Assembly (NCBI RefSeq): GCF_049856295.1 | Contig: NZ_JBNDMZ010000009.1 | Span: 1 to 64,000, forward strand | DNA length: 64,000 nucleotides | DNA from: JB111 sp049856295 | Lineage (GTDB): Bacteria; Actinomycetota; Actinomycetes; Actinomycetales; Actinomycetaceae | Direction of reading: 5' to 3' | Translations under genes and position numbers: made by a program | In this document: piece by piece, positions 8,010 through 15,887 of the stretch | How positions within the stretch are numbered: position 1 is the stretch's first letter | Layout: every line of letters begins with the position of its first letter | Notes under the pieces: model-generated | The model's input: only the letters and a program-made list of their open reading frames with translations | Databases searched by the model: none | What the model was told of the DNA's origin: nothing

Positions 8010-9304
8010 CGGGCCACCTCCTCTCTCGTGCGGGTGGTGCCGGCGGCCGCGAGATCGGCCGCATCGGCGGTCGGGTGGACGGCGGTCGGGTGGACGGCGG
8101 CGCCGAGGTGCTCGGTCGCCCATCGGAGCTCGGCGGCGATGCCCTCGACCAGCGAGGTCGGCTGCAGCTGGTCCGGGAGGACGTGCCACGTGTACGTCTC
8201 GACGTCGAGGTGCGCCGCCTCGCCGTGCGGGGCGTCGAGGACGGCAGCGACGGCGGCGGCGAGCACCTCGGTGGTCGCGCGCAGGGGCTCGGCCGGCCGG
8301 GCGTGCAGGGGGACGTGGACATGGACGCGCCACGGGCGGTCGACGGGCCACGGCGGATCGGCGCGCAGGACGTCGACGAGGTCGTCGGCGGCGAGCGGCC
8401 GCTCGGCGTCAGCCGCGTCTCCCGCGTCCGGCCACACGCCGGCGGCCTGGGGCACGTCGCCGAAGTCCTCGGCGCCCGCGCCCGCACCCCCCACCGGCTG
8501 CGCCCGCACCTGGTGGACGTAGCGCGCCTCGGCGAACGGCTCGAGCGCGGCCATCGCGCCTGGCGCGCCCGGGTCCGGCACCTCGAGCGCCACGGAGGCC
8601 TGGACCTTGACCACCCACACGCCCGCCGCCGTCGCCGCGGCCACCGCGCCGACGGGGTCCGCGAACGAGACCGCGAGGTGGCAGGTATCGAGGCACAGGC
8701 CCACGTACCCGTCCTCGACGAGCGAGGGTCGGGCGCCGAGCCAGGCGACGACGTCGGACACGTTGTCGAGGATGCAGCCCGGTTCGGGCTCGATCGCGAG
8801 TCGCACCGTCCGCCCGGTCCGCGCCTCGAGGCCACGCAGGTGCCCGACGACGGCGCGCAGGTTCTCCTCCGCCGCGGCATCGGCGCTCGCGTCCCAGCCG
8901 GTGCGCCAGCCGAGCGGCAGCGTGGAGATGCTCCCCGTCCCGCCCTCCGGCAGCAGCTCCGCGAGCACCGTCGCGCAGTCCGTCGTGTACCGCAGCCGCT
9001 CGGGCGTGGTCCAGTCGGGGCGGTAGACGGCGAGCTTGACGACGTCGTCGTGGAAGCCCGTGTACGGGAACGCGTTGACGGTGCGCAGGGTGAGCCCCTC
9101 GCTCGCCAGCGCATCCCTCAGCCGGTCGCGCGCCGCGGCGTCCCCGGCGAGCTCGGCCGCCGCGCCGACGGGCAGCCAGAGTCCGACCCCGAGGGTGTCG
9201 AGCCCGGCCTCGCGCCGCACGGGACCGGCGTGGCGGTGGAGCTGATCGATGATCCCGTCGAGGTCCTCGGCGGGGTGGACGTTGGTGCAGTAGGAGAGCT
9301 CCAT
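8006..9304 (-). CDS. eboE: EboE-type TIM-barrel protein (xylose isomerase-like)
   Basis: A 432-residue protein opening with MELSYCTNVHPAEDLDGII, the signature start of EboE proteins. It follows the AP_endonuc_2/xylose isomerase fold, with metal-binding candidates in LAIEPEPGCILDN (Glu), GLCLDTCHLAVSF (Asp and His), VWVVKVQASVALE and WRVHVHVPLH. The C-terminus is extended by an Ala/Thr/His-rich tail (AAVHPTAVHPTADAADLAAAG) with a HPTAV repeat. It is translationally coupled: its ATG shares one base with the upstream stop (TGATG), and its own TGA overlaps the next ATG. EboE is linked to metabolite traffic in cyanobacteria. The chemistry here is unproven. Confidence 0.85.
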   Translation of the reverse strand: MELSYCTNVHPAEDLDGIIDQLHRHAGPVRREAGLDTLGVGLWLPVGAAAELAGDAAARDRLRDALASEGLTLRTVNAFPYTGFHDDVVKLAVYRPDWTTPERLRYTTDCATVLAELLPEGGTGSISTLPLGWRTGWDASADAAAEENLRAVVGHLRGLEARTGRTVRLAIEPEPGCILDNVSDVVAWLGARPSLVEDGYVGLCLDTCHLAVSFADPVGAVAAATAAGVWVVKVQASVALEVPDPGAPGAMAALEPFAEARYVHQVRAQPVGGAGAGAEDFGDVPQAAGVWPDAGDAADAERPLAADDLVDVLRADPPWPVDRPWRVHVHVPLHARPAEPLRATTEVLAAAVAAVLDAPHGEAAHLDVETYTWHVLPDQLQPTSLVEGIAAELRWATEHLGAAVHPTAVHPTADAADLAAAGTTRTREEVAR

Positions 9305-10188
9305 CAGTCCTCCCGCCGCGACTTCATGCCGCGTAGCACCGAGTTGCCCTCGAACAGGTCGGGGCCCTGCTTCTCCGGCTCGAACCCGGGGATCGGCTCG
9401 AGCTCGAGGCGCCCGGACTGTCCGTAGAACTCGACGGGGTTGCGCCACAGCACGCGGTCGACGTCGTCGTCGGAGAACCCGGCCGCGAGCATCGCGCGGC
9501 CGGTCTTGACGGTCTTCAGCGGGTCGGAGCGACCCCAGTCGGCGGCGGAGTTGACGATGACGCGCTCGATGCCGATGCGCTGCATGATCGCCACCACGCG
9601 GTCCTCGTCCATCTTCGTGTCCGGGTAGATGGAGAAGCCCATCCACGCCCCGGAGTCGGCCACCATGTCGACGCACGTCTCGTTGAGGTGGTCGACGAGC
9701 ACCCGCTCGACGCCGATCCCGGCCTCCGCCACGGCGTCGAGCGTGCGGCGCGTGCCGGGCGCCTTGTCGCGGTGGGGCGTGTGGACGAGGGCGGGCAGCT
9801 CGAACTCGATGGCGAGGGCGAGGTGGCGGGCGAGGATGTCGTCCTCCTCGGGCGTCATCGAGTCGTACCCGGTCTCCCCGACGGCGACGACCCCGTCCTT
9901 GCCGAGGTAGCGCGGCAGGACGTCCATGACCTCGGCCAGGCGCGGGTCGCCGGCCTCCTTCGGGTTGAGCGCGATCGTGCAGTGGTGGCGGATCCCGAAC
10001 TGCGCGGCGCGGAACCGCTCCCAGCCGATGAGCGAGTCGAAGTAGTCGACGAAGGACCCGACGTTGCTGCGGGGCTGGCCGAGCCAGAACGCCGGCTCGA
10101 CGAGCGCCCGCACGCCGGCCGCGTACATCGCCTCGTAGTCGTCGGTGGTCCGCGACGTCATGTGGATGTGGGGGTCGAAGATGCGCAT
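9304..10188 (-). CDS. eboB: TatD-family metal hydrolase (EboB)
   Basis: A 294-residue amidohydrolase-fold protein. The N-terminal metal motif is FDPHIHMTSRT (HxH), the bridging Glu is in VAVGETGYDSMT, further His ligands are in ALVHTPHRDK and VLVDHLNET, and a C-terminal Asp is in IVNSAADWGRSDP. The spacing matches the TatD/EboB branch and not classical TatD DNases (no DxHxH...DLG). It would hydrolyse an ester, amide or phosphoester of the cluster's metabolite. It starts 1 nt after the stop of the isomerase-EboA fusion gene. A Shine-Dalgarno AGGAGG-like stretch (GGCGTG...CCAGGAGG region) lies in the preceding coding end. Confidence 0.87.
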   Translation of the reverse strand: MRIFDPHIHMTSRTTDDYEAMYAAGVRALVEPAFWLGQPRSNVGSFVDYFDSLIGWERFRAAQFGIRHHCTIALNPKEAGDPRLAEVMDVLPRYLGKDGVVAVGETGYDSMTPEEDDILARHLALAIEFELPALVHTPHRDKAPGTRRTLDAVAEAGIGVERVLVDHLNETCVDMVADSGAWMGFSIYPDTKMDEDRVVAIMQRIGIERVIVNSAADWGRSDPLKTVKTGRAMLAAGFSDDDVDRVLWRNPVEFYGQSGRLELEPIPGFEPEKQGPDLFEGNSVLRGMKSRRED

Positions 10189-10189
10189 G

Positions 10190-11755
10190 TCACGCCTCCT
10201 GGCGGGTCTCGTCGATGAGGTGCAGGTCGTCGGGGACGGTGCGGCCGGCGGCGCGGCGCTCCTCGGCGAACCGGGAGGCCATCGCGGCGAGCTCGGCGTC
10301 CCGGCGCCGGTCGAGGTCGGTGACGACGGCGAGCGGGACGCCCATGAACACGAGCTTGAGCACGCCGTGGCGCCACGCGTGGTCGTCGAGGCAGGCGGCG
10401 GCGAACGGGCCCATCGCGGCGGCGACGAGTCGGGGGTCGTTCGTCCGCAGGGCGTCGGCGGTGAGGTCGAGGCCGGTGGCGCGCCAGTCCTCGGGCAGCT
10501 CGCCGGCCGCGGTCACGGCGCCGAGGCCGCGGATCACGCCGCGTCGTTCGGCGTCGTCGCCGTGCTCGTAGAGGGCACGAAGATGCCCGACGTCGGCGCC
10601 TGCGGCGCGCAGTGCGCGGACGAGCGCGGCGCGGGCGGCGTCGTCGGCGGTGCCGGCGAACCCGCCCGTGTCGGCCTCGTCGAGCGGCGCGCGGCCCACC
10701 TTGCGGCCGGCCTCGGCGAAGAACCGGGTCACGCGCGCGGGGTCGGCAGTGACCGCCGCGACGGCGCCCGTCGTCCACGGGTGCTGCCCGGCCGCCGAGC
10801 GGGGGTCGCCGGCCCCGGAATCGGATCGCATTCCCGCGCCGGACGGACCACTGCTCCCGGACCAGTCGGTCGCGCCGCCGGCGCGGTCAGCCCCTGCCGC
10901 CGGCGCTCCACCCGCCTCGGCCGCCGCGGCCCGCCACGCGTCGGCGGACGTGCGCGCGAGGCGCGGGGCGTCGTGGGAGTGCCGCGGGAGCTCGACCGCC
11001 GCGACGCCCGCGTAGCCGATCTCCCGCAGGGTCGCGATCGCGGCCGTGAGGTCGAGCTCGCCGTCGCCGAGCTCGAGGTGCTCGTGGACGCCGGGGAGCA
11101 TGTCGTCGACCTGGACGTTGCGCAGCAGGTCGCCGGCCGCGCGCAGGGCGCCGACCACGCCCTCGGGCGCGACGGCGACGCAGTGCCCGAGGTCGACCGT
11201 GATCCCGACCTCGGGCGGGTTCCCGAGGTCGGCGCGCAGGCGCAGGGCGTCCGCGACGGTCTCGACGAGCATGCCCGGCTCCGGCTCGACGGACAGGACG
11301 ACGCCGCGCTCGGCGGCGGACCCGACGAGGTCGGCGAGCCGCCCCACCATGAGGTCCCACCCCTCGGCCGCGTCGACGTCGCCCGGCAGGACCCCGCTCC
11401 ACAGCGAGACGCAGTCGGAGCCGAGGATCTCGGCGATCTCGGCCGCGCGGCGCAGGAACGCCACGCGCCTGTCGGCCTCGCGGTCCACGAGGGTCGGGCG
11501 GTGCTTGACGCGGGGGTCGAGGAGGTAGCGGGTACCGGTCTCGACGACGGAGCGGAAGCCCCGGCGCTCGAGGTCCGCGGCGAGCGCCTCGGTGGCCGCC
11601 CGCCAGTCGTCGGCGAACGGGTCGAGGTGGGGGTGGCCGATCGTCAGGGCGACGGCGCCGTAGCCGGCCTCCGCCATGACGTCGAGCGCGTCGGACAGGC
11701 GGTGGTCGGCGAACCCGTTGGTCCCGTAGCCGAGCACGAACGCGTCGGTGGTCAT
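10190..11755 (-). CDS. eboA: Fusion of sugar phosphate isomerase/epimerase and EboA
   Basis: One continuous 521-codon frame holds two proteins. Residues 1 to about 270 form a xylose isomerase-like TIM barrel (YGTNGFADHRLSDALDVMAE; LSVEPEPGMLVET; ITVDLGHCVAVAPE; NVQVDDMLPGVHEHLELGDG) with Glu/Asp/His metal ligands. An Ala/Gly/Ser-rich linker of about 50 residues (270-320) follows. Residues about 320-521 are an EboA domain (HPWTTGAVAAVTADPARVTRFFAEAGRKVGR; RALYEHGDDAERRGVIRGL; VAAAMGPFAAACLDDHAWRHGVLKLVFMG). In other organisms the two domains are, to my knowledge, usually separate genes, so the fusion argues that both act on the same intermediate. ATG at 11755 overlaps the upstream stop (ATGA). 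Confidence 0.85.
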   Translation of the reverse strand: MTTDAFVLGYGTNGFADHRLSDALDVMAEAGYGAVALTIGHPHLDPFADDWRAATEALAADLERRGFRSVVETGTRYLLDPRVKHRPTLVDREADRRVAFLRRAAEIAEILGSDCVSLWSGVLPGDVDAAEGWDLMVGRLADLVGSAAERGVVLSVEPEPGMLVETVADALRLRADLGNPPEVGITVDLGHCVAVAPEGVVGALRAAGDLLRNVQVDDMLPGVHEHLELGDGELDLTAAIATLREIGYAGVAAVELPRHSHDAPRLARTSADAWRAAAAEAGGAPAAGADRAGGATDWSGSSGPSGAGMRSDSGAGDPRSAAGQHPWTTGAVAAVTADPARVTRFFAEAGRKVGRAPLDEADTGGFAGTADDAARAALVRALRAAGADVGHLRALYEHGDDAERRGVIRGLGAVTAAGELPEDWRATGLDLTADALRTNDPRLVAAAMGPFAAACLDDHAWRHGVLKLVFMGVPLAVVTDLDRRRDAELAAMASRFAEERRAAGRTVPDDLHLIDETRQEA

Positions 11756-12615
11756 GTCACGTCTCCCTTGGTGCGTGCGCGGGCGATGAGGCGGCTCACG
11801 CCCTGGACGGCGAGGAGCACGGCGGTCCCGGCCGCGTGTCCCGTGCGTGCGACGAGCGCCGTCTGCAGCGGGACCATCCCGCGGATCCCCTGCCGGGTGG
11901 CCGTGCGGGCATTGGCGGCTGTGGGCTCGCGGGCGGCGTCGAGCTGCGGGGGCAGGACGGAGCCGGCGTAGACGGCGGCGCCGACGATCGCCCCGGCGGT
12001 GGCGCCCTCGCGCGCGCCGAAGGGGATCGTCGCGGCCGTGCCGACCGTGACGGCCGCGGCACCCGACGCGAGCGCGCTGCTCGTGCCGTGCACCTCGCCC
12101 ATCGAGACCGTGGTGACGGCCCCTGTGTGGACGGCGAGGAGACCGGCCGGCAGCAGGGCGCGGCGCCAGCCCGGGCCGGCGGCCCCCATGAGGACGTCGA
12201 GCCCGCGGCACACCGCCATGACCGGCGGACCGGCGGGCGTCGACTTCGCGAGCAGGTCGTAGGCCCAGACCGAGGCGGCGAGCGCGAGCGAGACGCGACC
12301 GTGCGCGCGGCCGGCGCCGAACGCCAGGCCGATCCCCGCGGCCGTCAGTCCCGCGCCCACGCCCAGCGCCATCTCACGGCTCACGCGCCCGGACGGGATG
12401 GGCCGCTCGGGCCGCTCGACGGCGTCGAGGTCGGCGTCGGCGTAGTCGTTGAGCGCCATCCCGGCCAGGTAGATGCAGGCCGAGGACGCCGAGAGCGCGA
12501 CCCCCCGCGCGCCCACGCTCCCGCGGGCCGACGCCGCGCCGACGAGGGTGTCGCCGAGCACCGTGAGCGCGGCGGGCGCCCGGACGAGCTCGGCCAGGTC
12601 CCCCGGGGTGGTCAT
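11752..12615 (-). CDS. eboC: UbiA-family prenyltransferase (EboC/SCO3242-like)
   Basis: A 287-residue, highly hydrophobic integral membrane aromatic/cyclitol prenyltransferase. The first Asp-rich motif is textbook: LNDYADADLDAVERPERPIPSGRVS (NDxxDxxxD then ERPxRPIPSG), which binds the Mg-diphosphate of the prenyl donor. The second motif is reduced to WAYDLLAKSTPAGPPVMAVCRGLD. About eight to nine membrane helices are visible. It is coupled by ATGA on both sides. Because the operon also makes inositol phosphate and a prenyl diphosphate, the simplest inference is transfer of a polyprenyl chain onto a cyclitol or sugar-derived acceptor at the membrane. The acceptor is not established. Confidence 0.88.
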   Translation of the reverse strand: MTTPGDLAELVRAPAALTVLGDTLVGAASARGSVGARGVALSASSACIYLAGMALNDYADADLDAVERPERPIPSGRVSREMALGVGAGLTAAGIGLAFGAGRAHGRVSLALAASVWAYDLLAKSTPAGPPVMAVCRGLDVLMGAAGPGWRRALLPAGLLAVHTGAVTTVSMGEVHGTSSALASGAAAVTVGTAATIPFGAREGATAGAIVGAAVYAGSVLPPQLDAAREPTAANARTATRQGIRGMVPLQTALVARTGHAAGTAVLLAVQGVSRLIARARTKGDVT

Positions 12616-13931
12616 CGCCCGGCGCTGACGCGGGAGTCGTCGGCCGGCTCGCCCGTGCCGTTCGCGGAGCCGGCAGCCGGTGATCCGGCCGCGTCGTCGG
12701 TCGAGGGCGCGTCGCCGGTCGAGGCCGCGTCGCCGCCCGCCGGCCGACCCGCCGCGAACAGCGAGGTCTGCTCGACCCATGCGGCGTACCGCCGGGTCTG
12801 CTCGGCGAACGCGTGGACGTCGCTGCCCCACGGGTCCTTGAAGAAGCAGCCGAGCTCGGGGACCACGCCGGACAGGCCGGCGTCGGAGGCGAGGGCGAGC
12901 GAGCGGACGAGGTCGATGACGAGCGGGGCCGCGAGCGCCGAGTCGTGCGCGCTCCACGTGGTCTGCAGCGTGATCCGGCTGCCGAGGAACCCGACGGCGT
13001 GGACGTGGTCCCAGGCCGTCTTGAGGTTGCCCATGTCCGGCACGTTGTCGATGTGCAGCGGGGTGGCCACGTCCTCGCCGACGAGCGAATGGAGGCCGCG
13101 GGTCTTCGAGGCGAGCTTGGAGCGCACGGCCTGCGGGTCCGCGAGGGTGGCGCCGTCGCCGCCGCCGAGGATGTTCGTCCCGGCCCAGGACAGCACCTTG
13201 AGGTTGCGGCCCGTGAACATCGGCGCGAGGACGGTGCGCAGCAGCGTCTCGCCGGTCTTGCCGTCCTGTCCGGCGAACGGGACGCCGGCCGCCTCGGCCC
13301 GCGCGCGCAGGACCGGGAGGCTCATGCCGGCCGACGGCGTGAAGCAGGCGTAGGGCGCGCCCGCCTGGATCGCCGCGGCGGCGCCGATCGCGCTCGGCGG
13401 CAGGACCGCGCCGCCCGGGGTGTCGAGTGCCTCGCGCAGCGCCTCCTCGGAGTGGAACGCCGGGTGGTCGTCGGGAAGCGCCTCGGTCGAGGAGATGTCG
13501 ACGACGACGACCGTGCGCAGCCCGTTGTTCGTCCGGAAGGCCGCGATGTCGGCGGCCATCTGGTCGATGTCGTGCTGCTGCGTGGGGCCGTCCGTCGGCG
13601 CGATCCGCACCTCGGGGTCGATGCGGGCAAGGTCCGAGGCGACCATCGAGACGATCTCGGCGGGGAAGACGCCACCGGCGGCGATCTCGGCGGCCTTCTT
13701 CTCCAGGGGTGTCCCTTCGACGTCGTGCCCGCCGACGACGATGTCGTCGAAGTCGGGGAACGGCGCGCCGCCGAGGTCGGCCGCGGCGGTGGTGACGCCG
13801 TAGGGCTCGGCGAGGCCGCGGGCGAGGGCACGCAGGCCCACCGTGGCGGTGGTGGCCAGCGATCCGCGCGCACCGATGAACCAGGCACCGACCTTCGCCG
13901 GCTGCGTGGTGGATGACGTCCTGTCAGACAT
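12612..13931 (-). CDS. Inositol-3-phosphate synthase, divergent ebo-associated type
   Basis: A 439-residue NAD-dependent cyclase that converts glucose-6-phosphate to inositol-3-phosphate. The Rossmann start is VGAWFIGARGSLATTATVGL in place of the classical GxGGNN form. Conserved lyase features include DLGGAPFPDFDDIVVGGHD, FTPSAGMSLPVLRARA, GQDGKTGETLLRTVLAPMF with the catalytic Lys, SWAGTNILGGGDG, and SKTRGLHSLVGEDVATPLHIDNVPDMGNLKTAWDHV. The Ala/Thr/Asp-rich C-terminal tail of about 60 residues (390-439) is low complexity and probably disordered. It is the first gene of the minus-strand operon. Several AT-rich promoter candidates lie in 13932-14165. In cyanobacterial and Pseudomonas ebo loci a dehydroquinate-synthase-like cyclase (EboD) is present. 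Here this cyclase appears to take that place. Confidence 0.88.
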   Translation of the reverse strand: MSDRTSSTTQPAKVGAWFIGARGSLATTATVGLRALARGLAEPYGVTTAAADLGGAPFPDFDDIVVGGHDVEGTPLEKKAAEIAAGGVFPAEIVSMVASDLARIDPEVRIAPTDGPTQQHDIDQMAADIAAFRTNNGLRTVVVVDISSTEALPDDHPAFHSEEALREALDTPGGAVLPPSAIGAAAAIQAGAPYACFTPSAGMSLPVLRARAEAAGVPFAGQDGKTGETLLRTVLAPMFTGRNLKVLSWAGTNILGGGDGATLADPQAVRSKLASKTRGLHSLVGEDVATPLHIDNVPDMGNLKTAWDHVHAVGFLGSRITLQTTWSAHDSALAAPLVIDLVRSLALASDAGLSGVVPELGCFFKDPWGSDVHAFAEQTRRYAAWVEQTSLFAAGRPAGGDAASTGDAPSTDDAAGSPAAGSANGTGEPADDSRVSAGR

Positions 13932-14165
13932 GGGAAATACCCTCTCGACGACCTACCTGAGCGTCTGCACCGGGGGGAGGTACGGGAGCGCTCGTTGATC
14001 CCGTTCCTCGCACCCTATGTCAGTCGATCGGCGAATCAAATCCAGGACGGCGCACTTATGTTCACGTCGATAAGAAGGTTCTCAGCGCAGGTCGCGCGGG
14101 GCGGATAAGAGGGCTCTCACCTGGTCCTTCACCCGCCTCTCACGTCACGGCCGCACCATGGAGCC
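13932..14165. promoter_or_regulatory. Divergent promoter region between the ebo-type operon and lipoprotein 1
   Basis: A 234-bp intergenic stretch that is clearly richer in A/T than its surroundings at 14020-14100. On the minus strand GGTATT lies 5-6 bp before the synthase ATG. No clean -35 partner or palindrome was found. I can say that it must hold both promoters but cannot place them with confidence. Confidence 0.4.
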
Positions 14166-14888
14166 ATGACGACGAACCGACTCACCACCGCCATCTCCAC
14201 CACGACCGTCGCCCTGGCCCTGGTTCTCGCCGGGTGCTCCTCATCGACCGAGGAGGAGACGACCTCGGACGACCAGGGCGCGACCTCCGACTCCGACACC
14301 GGGGCCGGGTCCGACGACCAGAACGACGACGCCGGCGAGACCGGGTCCGATGCCGCAGGCGCGGGCTCGGGCGACAACGACGCGGACGACCAGGGCGAGA
14401 CCGGGACCGACGACGCGGACGACGCCGACGACCAGAACGACGACGCCGACGACCAGGGCGACGACGCGGGCGCGGCCGCCGACCTGCCGGGCGTGGCCGA
14501 CCTGGCCGCCGCCATCACCGCGGCCCTCGAGGTCGCCCCCGAGGGTGACGTCGTCATGATCGAGCGCGACGACGACGGCTTCGAGGTCGACGTCGTCGAC
14601 GGCCAGACCCTCATCGAGGTCTCGCTGCGCCCCGACCACTCGATCGTCGAGCAGGAGTCCGACGACGTGGACGACGACACGCTCGCCGAGCTCGAGGCCG
14701 CCGAGCTGACGATGATCGACGCCATCACGGCCGCCGCGGAGGAGGGCGCGATCAGCGACGACCCGATGGTCGAGGAGATCGAGCTCGACACCGAGGACGG
14801 CACGGTCTACTGGGAGTTCGACTTCGACGAGGACGACGACGTGGACGTGTACGTCGACGCCGCCACCGGCGAGGTCCGCGTCGGCTGA
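14166..14888 (+). CDS. PepSY-like lipoprotein with an Asp-rich linker
   Basis: A 240-residue secreted lipoprotein. The signal peptide ends in the lipobox LVLAGC (Cys 23). Residues 24-100 form an extremely acidic low-complexity spacer (Asp, Gly, Glu, Thr, with repeats of DDQ, DDA and NDD). Residues about 100-240 hold two PepSY-like units: LPGVADLAAAITAALE...GDVVMIERDDDGFEVDVVDG and EEIELDTEDGTVYWEFDFDEDDDVDVYVDAATGEVRVG. PepSY domains bind or inhibit proteases or sense metals at the cell surface. The acidic linker might bind cations. GGAG lies close before the ATG. A strong terminator follows, so it is its own transcription unit. It is less similar to the three lipoproteins downstream. Confidence 0.8.
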   Translation: MTTNRLTTAISTTTVALALVLAGCSSSTEEETTSDDQGATSDSDTGAGSDDQNDDAGETGSDAAGAGSGDNDADDQGETGTDDADDADDQNDDADDQGDDAGAAADLPGVADLAAAITAALEVAPEGDVVMIERDDDGFEVDVVDGQTLIEVSLRPDHSIVEQESDDVDDDTLAELEAAELTMIDAITAAAEEGAISDDPMVEEIELDTEDGTVYWEFDFDEDDDVDVYVDAATGEVRVG

Positions 14889-14909
14889 CACTGATCGCCC
14901 GACACCGAC

Positions 14910-14952
14910 GGGCACGGCTCCCCGGGCACCACTTTCCCGGGGAGCCGTGCCC
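14910..14952 (+). terminator. Perfect 17-bp terminator hairpin
   Basis: GGGCACGGCTCCCCGGG at 14910-14926 pairs exactly with 14936-14952 around a 9-nt loop, 21 bp after the lipoprotein stop. There is no T-tract. The right arm plus one base (17 nt, 14937-14953) recurs at 15826-15842 upstream of lipoprotein 3, as if copied with the gene duplications. Confidence 0.85.
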
Positions 14953-15019
14953 GAACCCGGACAGGACTCCCCCGCCGCGCCAGATCACGACCGGTGCGGT
15001 CCTCAATACGCTGAGTGGC

Positions 15020-15769
15020 ATGCGCCGCCGCTCACGACCCGCGCCCCTCGGCCTCACCCTCCTCACCCTCAGCCTCGGTGCTGCAGCCTGCGGCGGTGAC
15101 CCGACCATCCCGACCACGGAGCCGGACACGGGGTCCGCCCCCGCCCCTGCCCCCGACGTGCCGACCACCGACGCGGACGCCGGCCTCGATCCCGCCGACT
15201 TCACCAACATCGACCGCGACACGGCAGGCGCCCCCGCGGACGCGCCGAGCCTGACGGCCGAGGAGGTCGCCGAGCTCGAGGCGAGCGCGCTCGAGGAGAC
15301 CGGGCACGACGTCGTGATGTCGATGTACCCGACGACCGTCTCCGTCAGCGACGTCGACACGTTCGCCTGGGAGATCTCGACGTTCGGGGCGGACGAGGTC
15401 GCCTTCGCCCACGTCGAGGGGCCGGGCGAGGCGCCGCTCGGCTCGCAGTCGGGTCCGATGTCGAACGCGTCGGAGGGCCTCCAGGGCGCGACGCAGCGGT
15501 GGACGGTCGGCATCTCGGAGGCCGTGACCAGCGCCCTCGAGGTGCGGCCGGGGGAGGTCCTCGGCACCGGCACGACGAACGACATCGTGGACCCGCTCAT
15601 GGCGATCGGCATCCGCCAGGACGACGGCGCGCTCGTCCGGATCACCGTCGACGGCGAGTCGGGCGACGTCCTCAACGCCGTCGAGCTCGGCGGGACCGCA
15701 CAGGCCGAGGGCGGTAGCGAGGGGCCGCTCGACGGCTCCGACATCCCGACCGACCAGCACGACTCCTGA
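15020..15769 (+). CDS. Lipoprotein 2 of a tandem paralogous set, unknown function
   Basis: A 249-residue lipoprotein with lipobox GAAAC (Cys 25) and a Pro/Ala/Thr/Asp linker to about residue 75. The folded part shares landmarks with the two next genes: LTAEEVAELEASALEETGHDVVMSM; an Ala-Leu-rich segment TSALEVRPGEVLGTG; and IGIRQDDGALVRITVDGESGDVLNAVE near the end, the last resembling a PepSY-like strand. The ATG is preceded by TACGCT and 7 nt with no ribosome binding site, suggesting a leaderless message. Function is not recognised. The three copies suggest dosage or variant specificity at the cell surface. Confidence 0.75.
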   Translation: MRRRSRPAPLGLTLLTLSLGAAACGGDPTIPTTEPDTGSAPAPAPDVPTTDADAGLDPADFTNIDRDTAGAPADAPSLTAEEVAELEASALEETGHDVVMSMYPTTVSVSDVDTFAWEISTFGADEVAFAHVEGPGEAPLGSQSGPMSNASEGLQGATQRWTVGISEAVTSALEVRPGEVLGTGTTNDIVDPLMAIGIRQDDGALVRITVDGESGDVLNAVELGGTAQAEGGSEGPLDGSDIPTDQHDS

Positions 15770-15811
15770 CGAACGCGCAGCGGGTCCGCCCACCCCGCGC
15801 AGGACACCCCG

Positions 15812-15881
15812 CCGGGGACCTCTGACCGGGGAGCCGTGCCCGGTCCGTACCGCCCCGCGGCACCGCTCGCGCGCCTACCTT
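15812..15881 (+). promoter_or_regulatory. Leaderless promoter with an upstream 22-bp element shared with 22148-22169
   Basis: TACCTT at 15876-15881 lies 6 nt before the ATG at 15888. At 15812-15833 lie two CCGGGGA heptamers separated by CCTCTGA and followed by G. The identical 22 bp occur upstream of the gene at 22224 at exactly the same 76-bp distance to the ATG. This places it at about -55 to -76, a usual activator position. Confidence 0.55.
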
Positions 15882-15887
15882 GACGCC

